A stretch of 20,241 bases of DNA from Deinococcus marmoris (GCF_001949125.1 NZ_MSTI01000048.1:1-20241); one strand, 5' to 3'. Shown: positions 1 to 6,825, numbered from the stretch's first letter. Notes: generated from the sequence alone by a model not told the origin. Numbers and translations are program-made.

Positions 1-298
1 CGATGAATACTGCGTCGATCCCAATGATGCTCTCCCTGCCCAGACACTGCTGATCTTGCATCTGCAAGATCAAACTGGTGTTCAACTCCACCCACGGCAT
101 TGGTTTCTGGAACCAGGCGCGATGGGTTCGCTCAGATGGCCCGCCATAGCGGGCCAGATTGGTGAAATTCAGTCGTCCAGGAACGACCAGCCACAGCACC
201 AACAGCACCTGAAGATAGGCGGCCTGGGTGGAACGCAGGCTGGTTCCAGGGAGCAGGGCCGCTAGAATCTGGCTGGGGGTCGTCCGTTTTGTTGCCAC
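1..298 (-). CDS. IS4-type transposase, N-terminal part (runs off left edge)
   Basis: Reading leftward from a GTG at 296-298, one frame stays open to the window edge (99 codons) and begins MATKRTTPSQILAALL. It contains a block RYGGPSERTHRAWFQKP and ends in GIDAVFI, whose Asp fits the first catalytic acid of a DDE transposase. The text is typical of Deinococcus IS4-type transposases, recognised from memory rather than by search. The start lies 36 bases inside an IS end (inverted repeat at 334-351). It overlaps the 3' end of the preceding lipoprotein frame, because that frame reads into the IS. The family assignment is tentative; that it is a transposase is likely. The rest of the protein lies outside the window. 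Confidence 0.7.
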   Translation of the reverse strand, partial: MATKRTTPSQILAALLPGTSLRSTQAAYLQVLLVLWLVVPGRLNFTNLARYGGPSERTHRAWFQKPMPWVELNTSLILQMQDQQCLGRESIIGIDAVFI

Positions 299-2151
299 AC
301 ATCAACATGGACGATCCCCACCCCATTCGTCAAAAACCTTCCGGAGTACTGACTGGTCGAATTGACTGAAAACGCGGTCATTCCGTTGTGCGGCGCAACC
401 ATGTCAATCTGCTGGGTACTCGGGCGCGAGATCCGTCCCCCCATCGCGCCAGGCTGAAACGCCTGCCACACATACAGGCTGTTGGGAAACTGGAAGTTGG
501 TGCCGCGGAGGTCGGCATTGGCCACGACGTCATCGTTGAACTTCGTCCCATCACTCGGCGAATCGCTGGTATACCCGAATGGCGACTGACTGTTGCCTGA
601 TGTGACCAGGGCGTAACGGAAATCAAACGGCGAGATGGTCAGCGTGACCGGGTTGAGCTTGATCTTGCTCCACAGCGTGGTTGAGGTATTTGCCGGGGTA
701 CCGAAGCGGGTCCGCGAGATGTTCGGCTGCACCAGCGAAATGTATTCCTGGGGTGCAGCGGAGGCCATGTCGGCACACCAGATGGTGGCGGCCCGTGCGG
801 TCTGGTTGCCGACATACAACCGGTAGTTGGCATCTTGCAGGGGATGGTTTTTCTGGACGTCCCCAAAGGCCATGTACCTGGTTTTGTAGTCCAGGCAGGT
901 CGTGGGTTTACCCAGGTCGATCTGGTGCGGCGAAGGCAGGGCACCGGGATCGGTCAGGGGTGGATTGACGGCCGCCGTGGCGAGGCAATCACGGACATCC
1001 CGGGCACACTGTTTGAGGGCGCCCTTGGCGGTCGCGAGAAGCTGCCCACTCACGCCAACCATCGAGCCGATGCTGGCCTGACTGTCAGTGAACAGGTACG
1101 GATTCAGCTGCGCGGTCAGGGCGTCATTAAGCTTGTTCTGGTAACCGATCGCGGAGTTGGTCAGTTGCAGGGCGTTGCTGCGCGCCTGGTCGAGCACCGA
1201 AGTGTTCGCCTTCTCCAGCGCCAGGGTCTGGTAGTCCTGGAAATTGGCCGACTTCAGGCAGACGAGCTGGCTGCTGCTCACGGCCTGTCCGGAGCACTGG
1301 GTGGTAAAGAGCGCTGGGAAGTTCGTCGAGTTGTCGAGCAGCGTCTGGTAGTCCGTCGCGAATTTCGTGGGGATGACGCCGTCATAGAACTCGTTGATGT
1401 GAACGTTGTACTGACTCGAGATCTGGCTCACGGCCTGTTTGACGTCCACGGAGCCGGAGGCTGAGCCGTACTTCATCTTCAACTCGTTTTCGAGTTCGGT
1501 CTTTTCAGAGGCGCTGGCAGTGTCGAGCCGGATGATGCCGCAGTACGTCGCGCCTGTGGTGGCTGCCGCGAGAAACTTGTCGCCGCACTTGGAATAAAAG
1601 TTGAGGTAGTTGTTGATGAAGTCGGCGTAGTTGTCCTGCCCGCTGGGGTCCTCGTCACTCTTCATGATGTGAGCATTTGAGAGCACGATGGACGGTCCCA
1701 CGATCTCGGAGTGCACGATGACGTACACCGAGTACGAGTTCGAGGCCTGGCTCTGCAGATACGAGGACTTGGCCGAGGCCGAGAAGAGCCCGAACCCGAC
1801 GGAGGCTTCGGCGGTAATGCCCAGAGAGGACGCCAATTCCTGGGTGCTGGAGACGATTTTGATGTCGTAGTTCGCCGACAGGGTCCCGATGGACTTCTGC
1901 TCGACCGTGCCCTTGACGCAGGTGCCTTCGAGTTCGCCGGACAGCGAGCTGTACCCCTTGCCGAAGGTCATGCCCGAGGGGCTGTACCAGTCCACGACCA
2001 GAGGGGGCGCGGCACCCAGGTGGGGTTTGGGGGGCGCGGGGTCTGGAGTGGGCATGGTCTGCGTCTGGGTGCCGCACGCGGAAAGCAGAAGGCCCAACAG
2101 GAGGGTGCTCAGGGCGGCTGCAGGCGGCTGTCCCAACAAGCTCTTCGTCAT
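262..2151 (-). CDS. Lipoprotein with MACPF-like region and GON-like domain, 3' end replaced by IS
   Basis: The start at 2151 has a good Shine-Dalgarno site (AAGGAGATCAG just upstream) and gives a lipoprotein signal peptide: a hydrophobic run at residues 14-23 and lipobox LSAC with Cys26. A Pro-rich linker (residues 33-50) follows. Residues 52-290 are rich in Gly, Ser and Tyr. Around 184-211 they contain FYSKCGDKFLAAATTGA, which resembles the Tyr/Phe-Gly-Thr-His signature block of MACPF pore formers; this is a weak similarity. Residues 417-600 resemble the GON domain of animal ADAMTS9/20: YRLYVG, then WCADMASAAPQEYISLV, then LWSKIKLNPVTLTI, then ADLRGTNF. Residues 601-629 are encoded by IS DNA, so the native C-terminus is lost. 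Expected location is anchored to a membrane facing the outside. The role is unknown; pore forming or surface binding is inference. Confidence 0.75.
   Translation of the reverse strand: MTKSLLGQPPAAALSTLLLGLLLSACGTQTQTMPTPDPAPPKPHLGAAPPLVVDWYSPSGMTFGKGYSSLSGELEGTCVKGTVEQKSIGTLSANYDIKIVSSTQELASSLGITAEASVGFGLFSASAKSSYLQSQASNSYSVYVIVHSEIVGPSIVLSNAHIMKSDEDPSGQDNYADFINNYLNFYSKCGDKFLAAATTGATYCGIIRLDTASASEKTELENELKMKYGSASGSVDVKQAVSQISSQYNVHINEFYDGVIPTKFATDYQTLLDNSTNFPALFTTQCSGQAVSSSQLVCLKSANFQDYQTLALEKANTSVLDQARSNALQLTNSAIGYQNKLNDALTAQLNPYLFTDSQASIGSMVGVSGQLLATAKGALKQCARDVRDCLATAAVNPPLTDPGALPSPHQIDLGKPTTCLDYKTRYMAFGDVQKNHPLQDANYRLYVGNQTARAATIWCADMASAAPQEYISLVQPNISRTRFGTPANTSTTLWSKIKLNPVTLTISPFDFRYALVTSGNSQSPFGYTSDSPSDGTKFNDDVVANADLRGTNFQFPNSLYVWQAFQPGAMGGRISRPSTQQIDMVAPHNGMTAFSVNSTSQYSGRFLTNGVGIVHVDVWQQNGRPPARF
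334..351. repeat. IS terminal inverted repeat (right end of left copy)
   Basis: AAACCTTCCGGAGTACTG reads outward. Its reverse complement, CAGTACTCCGGAAGGTTT, differs from the 19922-19939 end (CAGTAGTCCGGAAGGTTT) at one base. It marks the boundary between IS and lipoprotein DNA. Confidence 0.8.
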
Positions 2152-2218
2152 CTGATCTCCTTGAATTGAAGCATCCCCTACACTATTTACTGCGCTCTTA
2201 CATTCTCCGCACACGCCA

Positions 2219-2369
2219 TTGGGGGGCTGCGACATCAATGTGATGGGCGGCGCAGTTCATCTCCTGCGGTGGTGTTGGTGGTGTGTTGGGTCCTTGAGTC
2301 TGGCTTGCGCGGTGATAAACGCGAAAGGCCCCCACCCGCCTACGCCAAAGCGCAGGAAGGTGGGGGCCT
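2219..2369 (-). pseudogene. Decayed copy of a terminator plus 5' end of an RHH-like gene
   Basis: On the minus strand this block resembles 3770-3912. A hairpin with perfect 11-base arms AGGCCCCCACC (2326-2336) and GGTGGGGGCCT (2359-2369) is followed by GCGTTTATCACCG, then by a reading frame PNTPPTPPQEMN. The intact gene at 3594-3839 has the same order: a terminator hairpin, GCGTTTACACCCG, then RNTPPTPPQWMN. Here the start codon is gone and the similarity stops after about 15 codons. It looks like a truncated duplicate. The hairpin may still act as a weak terminator, but no clean T-run follows on either strand. Confidence 0.5.
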
Positions 2370-2382
2370 ATTTCTCAGATGC

Positions 2383-2388
2383 GATAAT
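2383..2388 (+). promoter_or_regulatory. -10 box of leaderless promoter for ZIP gene
   Basis: GATAAT lies 6 bases before the ATG at 2395, so transcription would begin at or next to the start codon. There is no Shine-Dalgarno sequence and no convincing -35 box. Confidence 0.5.
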
Positions 2389-2394
2389 CAAACC

Positions 2395-3123
2395 ATGTGG
2401 ACAGCTACCCTCTGGGGCCTGGCGGGTGGATCTTCCCTGATGTTCGGTGCACTTCTGGGCCTCTACGCCCCGCTGAACAAGACCTGGGTCGCGCTGATCA
2501 TGGCCCTCGGGGCTGGCGTGCTGGTCAGCAGTGTGGCCTTCGAACTGATGGACGAAGCCTTCGGTCAGGGCGGACTCGACGCGGTCTCCATCGGTCTGCT
2601 GCTCGGCGCGCTCGCCTTCTTCCTGGGCGACCTCGCGGTTAACCGCGCCGGAGGAAAACACCGCAAACGCAGTACCGGTCAGCAACAAGACGGACAGGCC
2701 TCCGCCATCGTGCTGGGGACCCTGATGGACGGCATCCCGGAATCCATTGCCATCGGGGTGGGCCTGCTCGCCGGTGGGAAGCTGAGCTGGGTCTTCCTGG
2801 CGGCCGTGTTCCTGAGTAACATTCCAGAAAGTTTGAGCGCGAGTGTTGGTCTTAAGCGGGCCGGACACCGGCCCGCCCGAATTCTCCTGATGTGGACGGC
2901 CATCGCGCTCCTCAGCGCAGCAGCCTCTGGACTGGGTTACGCGGCCCTGCGCGGCGCAGACGTCAATCTGACCGCCGGGATTCAGGCTTTTGCCGCCGGG
3001 GCCATCCTGACCATGTTGTCGTCCACCATGCTGCCCGAGGCGTACGAGGAAGGCGGGGCCATGATCGGCCTGGCCACCACCTGCGGTTTCCTGGCTGCTT
3101 TCGCGCTCAGCCACCTGTCATAG
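2395..3123 (+). CDS. ZIP-family divalent metal transporter
   Basis: The product is a 242-residue integral membrane protein with about eight hydrophobic segments. The family's two conserved metal-path motifs are visible: GTLMDGIPESIAIGVGL (about residues 108-124) and LSNIPESLSASVGL (about 141-154). A charged loop, GGKHRKRSTGQQQDGQ, precedes the first. ZIP proteins move zinc, iron or manganese into the cytoplasm; the metal cannot be read from sequence. The ATG at 2395 was chosen over longer frames because the family N-terminus begins with the first hydrophobic helix and a -10 box sits 6 bases upstream. It stands alone, facing away from the lipoprotein gene. Length is normal for the short bacterial branch of the family. 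Confidence 0.85.
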   Translation: MWTATLWGLAGGSSLMFGALLGLYAPLNKTWVALIMALGAGVLVSSVAFELMDEAFGQGGLDAVSIGLLLGALAFFLGDLAVNRAGGKHRKRSTGQQQDGQASAIVLGTLMDGIPESIAIGVGLLAGGKLSWVFLAAVFLSNIPESLSASVGLKRAGHRPARILLMWTAIALLSAAASGLGYAALRGADVNLTAGIQAFAAGAILTMLSSTMLPEAYEEGGAMIGLATTCGFLAAFALSHLS

Positions 3124-3169
3124 CTTGGCTGCTTTGCTCAAGGTGGGGCGCTGCCAGAAGTAGAAGAGA

Positions 3170-3526
3170 TCAATCGCTGATCATCACGATCACCAGAACG
3201 CACGTCACCCACGCGGCCCCCAGCGGCAGCGTGAAGGGCAGGCCTAGACCCACCAGTACGGGCATAGACACACCCACGGCCAGCAGCAGCGGTCTTTGGT
3301 GGGCGCGTAACGCTGCATTCAGTGCCTGACCGACGAATGGTATCCGTCGCTGCCACCCGACTGTTGTCAGCACGACGCAAAGGGCGGCGATCAGAAGTGA
3401 ATGGCCGATCTCTGAATCGCTGACCGACAACAGGAGGACGACATTGGTCAGACTGATGACGGCCACCAGCAGTGACAGGAGGGCAACGATGTGTGGACCC
3501 TGCGGTCCAGGCGTTGGATGGAGCAT
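3170..3526 (-). CDS. Small membrane protein, unknown function
   Basis: The product is 118 residues with about four predicted membrane segments (roughly 12-35, 42-58, 79-95 and 100-116) and a short basic loop WQRR at 58-61. I do not recognise the family. The start is supported by TAGCTT five bases upstream, matching the leaderless pattern seen elsewhere in the window. A second frame overlaps this one (3138-3566), but its composition is Arg/Ser rich and looks like a shadow. It lies downstream of the RHH-like gene on the same strand, 67 bases apart, and converges with the ZIP gene. Confidence 0.55.
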   Translation of the reverse strand: MLHPTPGPQGPHIVALLSLLVAVISLTNVVLLLSVSDSEIGHSLLIAALCVVLTTVGWQRRIPFVGQALNAALRAHQRPLLLAVGVSMPVLVGLGLPFTLPLGAAWVTCVLVIVMISD

Positions 3527-3531
3527 TCGTC

Positions 3532-3537
3532 AAGCTA
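3532..3537 (-). promoter_or_regulatory. -10 box (TAGCTT), leaderless-type
   Basis: TAGCTT on the minus strand ends 5 bases before the ATG at 3526. There is no ribosome binding site. Confidence 0.4.
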
Positions 3538-3593
3538 CTGATGGCGAGCTTGCGTGGCCCTGACAACAGCGGTAGTCAAGGTTGGATGAGGGA

Positions 3594-3839
3594 TCAGCCG
3601 GGATGTTTCTCTGCCAGCTCCGCCGTGATCTCCGTCCGGCCTTCCTCGGTCAGCAGGCGGGCCAGGAGATGTTCGACGACATGGTGCTTCTGGACGTTCA
3701 CCCAGCCTGCCTCTTGCAATTCCGCGTAGTAGGCATCCAGCGCCTCACGCACGCCAGGGATGAGTCGGATGCTCAGCACCTCGCGGGGGGCAGTGCGGTT
3801 CATCCACTGGGGCGGTGTCGGTGGAGTGTTGCGGGGCAT
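3594..3839 (-). CDS. Ribbon-helix-helix-like small DNA-binding protein (predicted)
   Basis: The product is 81 residues. After a Pro-rich N-terminus (MPRNTPPTPPQWMN) comes a short strand REVLSIRLIP (about 18-27). Two helices follow, one in GVREALDAYYAELQ and one in VQKHHVVEHLLARLLTEEG. Strand-helix-helix order and size fit the RHH fold of plasmid partition, copy-control and antitoxin regulators; this is inferred from pattern only. The ATG at 3839 was chosen because TAGACT stands 8 bases upstream and a terminator ends just before it, which excludes the longer frame to 3956. No toxin-like partner is evident. A decayed copy of its 5' end lies at 2219-2369. Confidence 0.6.
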   Translation of the reverse strand: MPRNTPPTPPQWMNRTAPREVLSIRLIPGVREALDAYYAELQEAGWVNVQKHHVVEHLLARLLTEEGRTEITAELAEKHPG

Positions 3840-3847
3840 GATCGCTG

Positions 3848-3853
3848 AGTCTA
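3848..3853 (-). promoter_or_regulatory. -10 box (TAGACT), leaderless-type
   Basis: TAGACT on the minus strand lies 8 bases before the ATG at 3839, directly downstream of the terminator at 3869-3912. Confidence 0.4.
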
Positions 3854-3868
3854 CGCGGGTGTAAACGC

Positions 3869-3912
3869 AAAAAAGCCCCCTGCCGACAGCCACTTGGGCT
3901 GGGGCAGGGGGC
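3869..3912 (-). terminator. Intrinsic terminator of the 4620-3997 transcript
   Basis: On the minus strand, 10-base arms GCCCCCTGCC and GGCAGGGGGC (3903-3912 and 3875-3884) enclose an 18-base loop, and TTTTTT follows at 3874-3869. It ends transcription from the coupled small genes upstream. Confidence 0.8.
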
Positions 3913-3920
3913 AATGGATC

Positions 3921-3984
3921 TGTCAAAGGTTTTGACGTATGGTCGCGACGTGTCAAAGAAACGGGTGGTCCTTTGACACGTCGC
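3921..3984. repeat. TGTCAAAG repeat cluster with 14-base inverted repeat
   Basis: GCGACGTGTCAAAG (3945-3958) is a perfect inverted repeat of CTTTGACACGTCGC (3971-3984) with a 12-base spacer. A further TGTCAAAG at 3921-3928 pairs with TTTTGAC at 3930-3936. That gives three TGTCAAAG units plus one half unit in 64 bases. This could be an RNA hairpin, an operator for the neighbouring RHH-like protein, or a small iteron-like array. Confidence 0.6.
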
Positions 3985-3996
3985 CTGTGCTGTCCG

Positions 3997-4360
3997 TTAG
4001 TCAGTGGCCAGCTTGTACACCGTGGCGCTGCCAGGCCGTTTGTACTCCGCTTCCACCACCACCCCTCGCGCGGGCAGCACGTAGCCGGTCTGGGCGGTCA
4101 CGTTTCCGATCTTGCACACCAGTTGATTCTCGACTGCCTTGCAGGTGGGGTCATTCACGCTGAGCTTGATGCCGCTCAGGGTCAACACCACGTCCTGGGC
4201 GGGCAGCGTTCCAGCGTCAAAGCGTACGATCTTGTAACCATTCATGGGCTTTGAGGCTGAGGACCGCGCCGCCGGGGTCTGCGGTGGTGGTGACGGGAGC
4301 CAGGACGGCGCAACTGCCCAGGGCCAGCAGTATAGAGGCCGCAAGAATTAGCCGTTTCAC
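3997..4360 (-). pseudogene. Small lipoprotein gene with a one-base frameshift
   Basis: A GTG at 4360 begins VKRLILAASILLALGSCAVL, a lipoprotein signal (LGSC lipobox), and the frame continues to DPGGAVLSLKA before closing at 4217. From about 4247 the natural continuation is in another frame, NGYKIVRFDAGTLPAQDVVL, running to a TAA at 3997. That part has two Cys (PTCKAVENQLVCKIG) and looks like a beta-rich secreted domain. Removing one C from the CCC run at 4246-4248 would restore a protein of about 120 residues. The GTG overlaps the previous gene's TGA (GTGA), so translation is probably coupled. A real mutation or a sequencing error are both possible. Function is unknown. Confidence 0.6.
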
Positions 4361-4620
4361 GACTGTCCGCCAGTGGGCAGGGTGCTGTCGTCGGTGACGG
4401 GCTCGCTGCTGATCTGGTTGACGAGGCCGCCGATCTGATCCCAGACCCAGTCGCGGGCCTTGACCATCGCGTCGGCCAGCAGGAGATTGTCGATGGTGGT
4501 GGCGTTCAGGCCGGGGACGCCTGCCGTGGCCGTGGCGTAAGCCCCTTTCAGGTAGGTCAGGGCGACATCGCTTTTGTTCTTGAGCTTCTCGCCGTTCGCG
4601 CTGAAGCACTCGATTAGCAT
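4357..4620 (-). CDS. Small soluble protein, unknown, coupled to lipoprotein gene
   Basis: The product is 87 residues beginning MLIECFSANGEKLKNK. A ribosome binding site, GAGGAAG, lies about 8 bases upstream, which decides against the longer frame to 4857. The middle (YLKGAYATATAGVPGL, then TTIDNLLLADAMVKARDWVWDQI) is probably helical with no membrane segment. I do not recognise it. The stop TGA shares bases with the next gene's GTG start. Its ATG shares bases with the opposite-strand ATG at 4619 (CATG), so one of those two starts may be wrong. Confidence 0.5.
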   Translation of the reverse strand: MLIECFSANGEKLKNKSDVALTYLKGAYATATAGVPGLNATTIDNLLLADAMVKARDWVWDQIGGLVNQISSEPVTDDSTLPTGGQS

Positions 4621-5059
4621 GTCAGGAGCTTCCTCTGCGGGAGAGGCTAGAGAAGACCTGCTGCGCTGCCTGGATGGTGCGGCACTGATCACGCGTGCGG
4701 GCGAGCGAGGAACACTTTCCCCCACCCTTGATTCAGTGACAGGCAATTTAGAGAGTTGTCTAGACAGATTGCGGAATGCCAATCCACAGCTCTGGGAATT
4801 CGCGGTGCAGATCGCCATCCACCACGACGATCCGGCCACCCACGCGGTAGCGGCCATCGGGTTTTACAAGGCGCTGGTCCATCTGGGGGTCAAGGAGGTC
4901 CGGCGCTGCATCCAGCGGCTGGAAAAATGGCGGCTGAAAGGCCAGAAAATTGAGACGCCGGGGCGGCTGCTGATGCACCTGCTCAACGAGAAGGCACGGG
5001 CAGCCACGGGATTCAACATCAACGATCTGGGGATGGAGCCAGGAGCGGTCCTGTCGTGA
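4619..5059 (+). CDS. Unknown helical protein, possible replication-linked
   Basis: The product is 146 residues from ATG 4619. The compositionally convincing part starts near residue 40: LESCLDRLRNANPQLWEFAVQ, then AAIGFYKALVHLGVKEVRRC, then RLEKWRLKGQKIETPGRLLMHLL. It is helical and basic with no signal or membrane segment. The C-terminal part is loosely reminiscent of C-terminal helices in plasmid and phage replication proteins, but I cannot name a family. The start is uncertain: no ribosome site or -10 box precedes 4619, and a later GTG or TTG (for example near 4736 or 4768) is possible. An 8-base-arm hairpin follows immediately after the stop, just before the nuclease gene. Confidence 0.55.
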   Translation: MSGASSAGEAREDLLRCLDGAALITRAGERGTLSPTLDSVTGNLESCLDRLRNANPQLWEFAVQIAIHHDDPATHAVAAIGFYKALVHLGVKEVRRCIQRLEKWRLKGQKIETPGRLLMHLLNEKARAATGFNINDLGMEPGAVLS

Positions 5060-5076
5060 TGGCGTTTCACGCCATC
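5058..5076 (+). terminator. Short hairpin after unknown gene, no T-run
   Basis: GATGGCGT, loop TTC, ACGCCATC. It begins on the stop codon of the preceding gene and ends 16 bases before the nuclease start. Without a U-tract it may be a weak terminator or a processing hairpin. Confidence 0.35.
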
Positions 5077-5092
5077 CGCCACAATGCCCCCC

Positions 5093-6754
5093 ATGAGTGA
5101 TCTGCATTTCCTGGGACTCGGCGGCACCGACGAGGTGGGGGCCAGCAGCTACCTGTACCGCCTGGCCGAGGGCAACCTGCTGATCGACGCCGGAGCGCGT
5201 CCTGGGTCCATCGGGGACGCCGCCTTGCCCCAAATCGGCTTGCTTGCTGAACACCCGCCCGCAGCGATGATCCTGACCCACGCGCACCTCGATCACGTCG
5301 GCGCACTGCCCGTGGTCATCCGGCGCTTCCCAAAGCTCAACATCTACTGCACCGAGGCCACCGCCCGCATCGCCACGCTAGTCCTGGGCGACACCCTCAA
5401 GGTCACCACCATGCAGGGCCAGCCGCTGTTCAGCGCAGGTGAGATGAAGCGCACCCTGGAACGCCTCCGCCCGGTGCCGTACTTCACTCGGGTCAGTGAT
5501 CACGGCTTCGCCTTCACGCTGTTCCCCAGCGGGCACCTGCTCGGGGCCGCCAGCGTGCTGATGGAGAGCGGAGGACGCGCCGTGTTTCACACCGGGGACG
5601 TCAGCAACATCTCGACGCCCGTGGTGGACGCCGCGTGGCTCCCTGCTGCCGTAACTCCTGTGGACGCTGTGGTCTCCGAAAGCACCTACGGTGACACGCT
5701 GCTGCCCAGCCGCAAGGAACAGGTGCGCGCCTTCGTGACCGCTATCGGCGAGACCTTGCACGGGGGCGGGCGGGTGCTGATTCCCTCCTTCGCGCTGGGC
5801 CGGGCGCAGGAGATCACCCAGATCCTTCAGACGGCCATGATGAGCGGGCTGCTGCCGAGTGTCCCGATCCACCTCGATGGCCTGACGCGGGGCATCACGG
5901 AAGCCTATGAGGACATGCTGCCGCTGCTACCCGAGGCGCTCCAGAACCGCAGCAAAGTCAGCAAACAGCGCCCGTTCCTGACCGGCACCGTGAACCTGGT
6001 CAAGGACAAGCGCGAGCGGGACGGCATCCTGGCCTCCGAGCGCCCCGCCGTGGTGATCGCCTCGTCTGGCATGCTGCACGCTGGGGCCAGTCCGCAGTAC
6101 GCCCGAGCGTGGCTGCCACACGCCGAGAACGCTCTGTTCGTGGTGGGCTACCAGGACGCCGAGAGTCCGGGGCGCAGACTCCTTGAACTTCAGCAGGGCG
6201 GCGAGGTCATGCTGCCCGCTCAGAACGGCGGCAAGGATGGGGGCGGCTTCGAGCCGGTGTCGGCCTACTCGCGAGTGGAGCGCTTCTACTTGTCGGCCCA
6301 CGCGGACCGGGGCGGACTGCTGGGGATGATCGCGCGCTACGCGCCAGGGAAAGTGATCTTGACGCACGGCGAGCTGCGGGCACGCAGCAACATGGCGGGG
6401 TACTTGAACAGCAAGCACGACGTCGGACTGCCGACAGCCGGTGAACTGGTGCCCTTGAAGGACAGTGGCAAGCGCCGGGGATCGTTCATGAACACAGCTC
6501 CCAAGAAGCTTGAAGCCATGAAAGAGCGTCACGCCCGCACCACGGTCAAGGTGCGCTATGACGCAGAGACGCATGAGGTCCGCATCGCGCTGCCGGACAC
6601 GCTGGACGGCGCGCTGTTCGGAGAGGGCGACTACACGCTGGAGGTGCTGCGGGGCAAGACCAGCCGGGTCAAGCTGCGCGAACATGATGCGGAAGCGCTG
6701 GAAGGGCAGCGACAAGCGGACGCGGAGCCTGAGTTGGCCGAGAACACCCCTTGA
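5093..6754 (+). CDS. Metallo-beta-lactamase / beta-CASP nuclease (RNA-processing type)
   Basis: The product is 553 residues from ATG 5093 (a second ATG at 5084 would add three). The zinc site is complete: HAHLDH (63-68), His148 in FPSGHLLGA and Asp169 in HTGDVS. The beta-CASP motifs are present as Glu196 in VVSESTYGD (A), His403 in LSAHAD (B) and His425 in LTHGE (C). This set matches CPSF-73 and archaeal-type ribonucleases that cut or trim RNA. Residues from about 455 form a charged C-terminal extension ending YTLEVLRGKTSRVKLREHD and onward, not part of the catalytic fold. CACAAT lies 7 bases before 5093, a poor -10 match. A near-copy of the tail lies at 7877-7972. It is a stand-alone gene closed by a 17-base-arm hairpin. 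Confidence 0.85.
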   Translation: MSDLHFLGLGGTDEVGASSYLYRLAEGNLLIDAGARPGSIGDAALPQIGLLAEHPPAAMILTHAHLDHVGALPVVIRRFPKLNIYCTEATARIATLVLGDTLKVTTMQGQPLFSAGEMKRTLERLRPVPYFTRVSDHGFAFTLFPSGHLLGAASVLMESGGRAVFHTGDVSNISTPVVDAAWLPAAVTPVDAVVSESTYGDTLLPSRKEQVRAFVTAIGETLHGGGRVLIPSFALGRAQEITQILQTAMMSGLLPSVPIHLDGLTRGITEAYEDMLPLLPEALQNRSKVSKQRPFLTGTVNLVKDKRERDGILASERPAVVIASSGMLHAGASPQYARAWLPHAENALFVVGYQDAESPGRRLLELQQGGEVMLPAQNGGKDGGGFEPVSAYSRVERFYLSAHADRGGLLGMIARYAPGKVILTHGELRARSNMAGYLNSKHDVGLPTAGELVPLKDSGKRRGSFMNTAPKKLEAMKERHARTTVKVRYDAETHEVRIALPDTLDGALFGEGDYTLEVLRGKTSRVKLREHDAEALEGQRQADAEPELAENTP

Positions 6755-6783
6755 CGTTGGGGAGCAGGGTCAGCCCGCGTTCA

Positions 6784-6825
6784 GGAGGTCATAGCAGAGC
6801 CGCCAGCCGCTCTGCTATGACCTCC
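6784..6825 (+). terminator. Long hairpin after nuclease gene
   Basis: Perfect 17-base arms GGAGGTCATAGCAGAGC (6784-6800) and GCTCTGCTATGACCTCC (6809-6825) surround an 8-base loop. There is no T-run after it. It lies 29 bases past the nuclease stop and could terminate, stabilise the 3' end, or be a dispersed palindromic repeat. Confidence 0.5.

Larger units (their letters stand above)
1..351 (-). mobile_element. IS4-type insertion sequence, 5' end (partial)
   Basis: The outer end is defined by AAACCTTCCGGAGTACTG at 334-351. This is the reverse complement, with one mismatch, of the IS end at 19922-19939. The element carries the transposase N-terminus and continues past the left edge. It was inserted into the lipoprotein gene on the same strand, exactly after that gene's codon 600. 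The matching end of this copy and its target duplication are not visible. Confidence 0.75.

Noticed and set aside
835..1464. Plus-strand frame of 209 codons within the lipoprotein gene
   Set aside because: Antisense shadow; the minus strand encodes the lipoprotein with signal peptide and ribosome site.
2269..2394. Upstream extension of the ZIP transporter frame to 2269
   Set aside because: It crosses a hairpin and the decayed RHH block, and adds text unlike a ZIP N-terminus. A -10 box sits 6 bases before ATG 2395.
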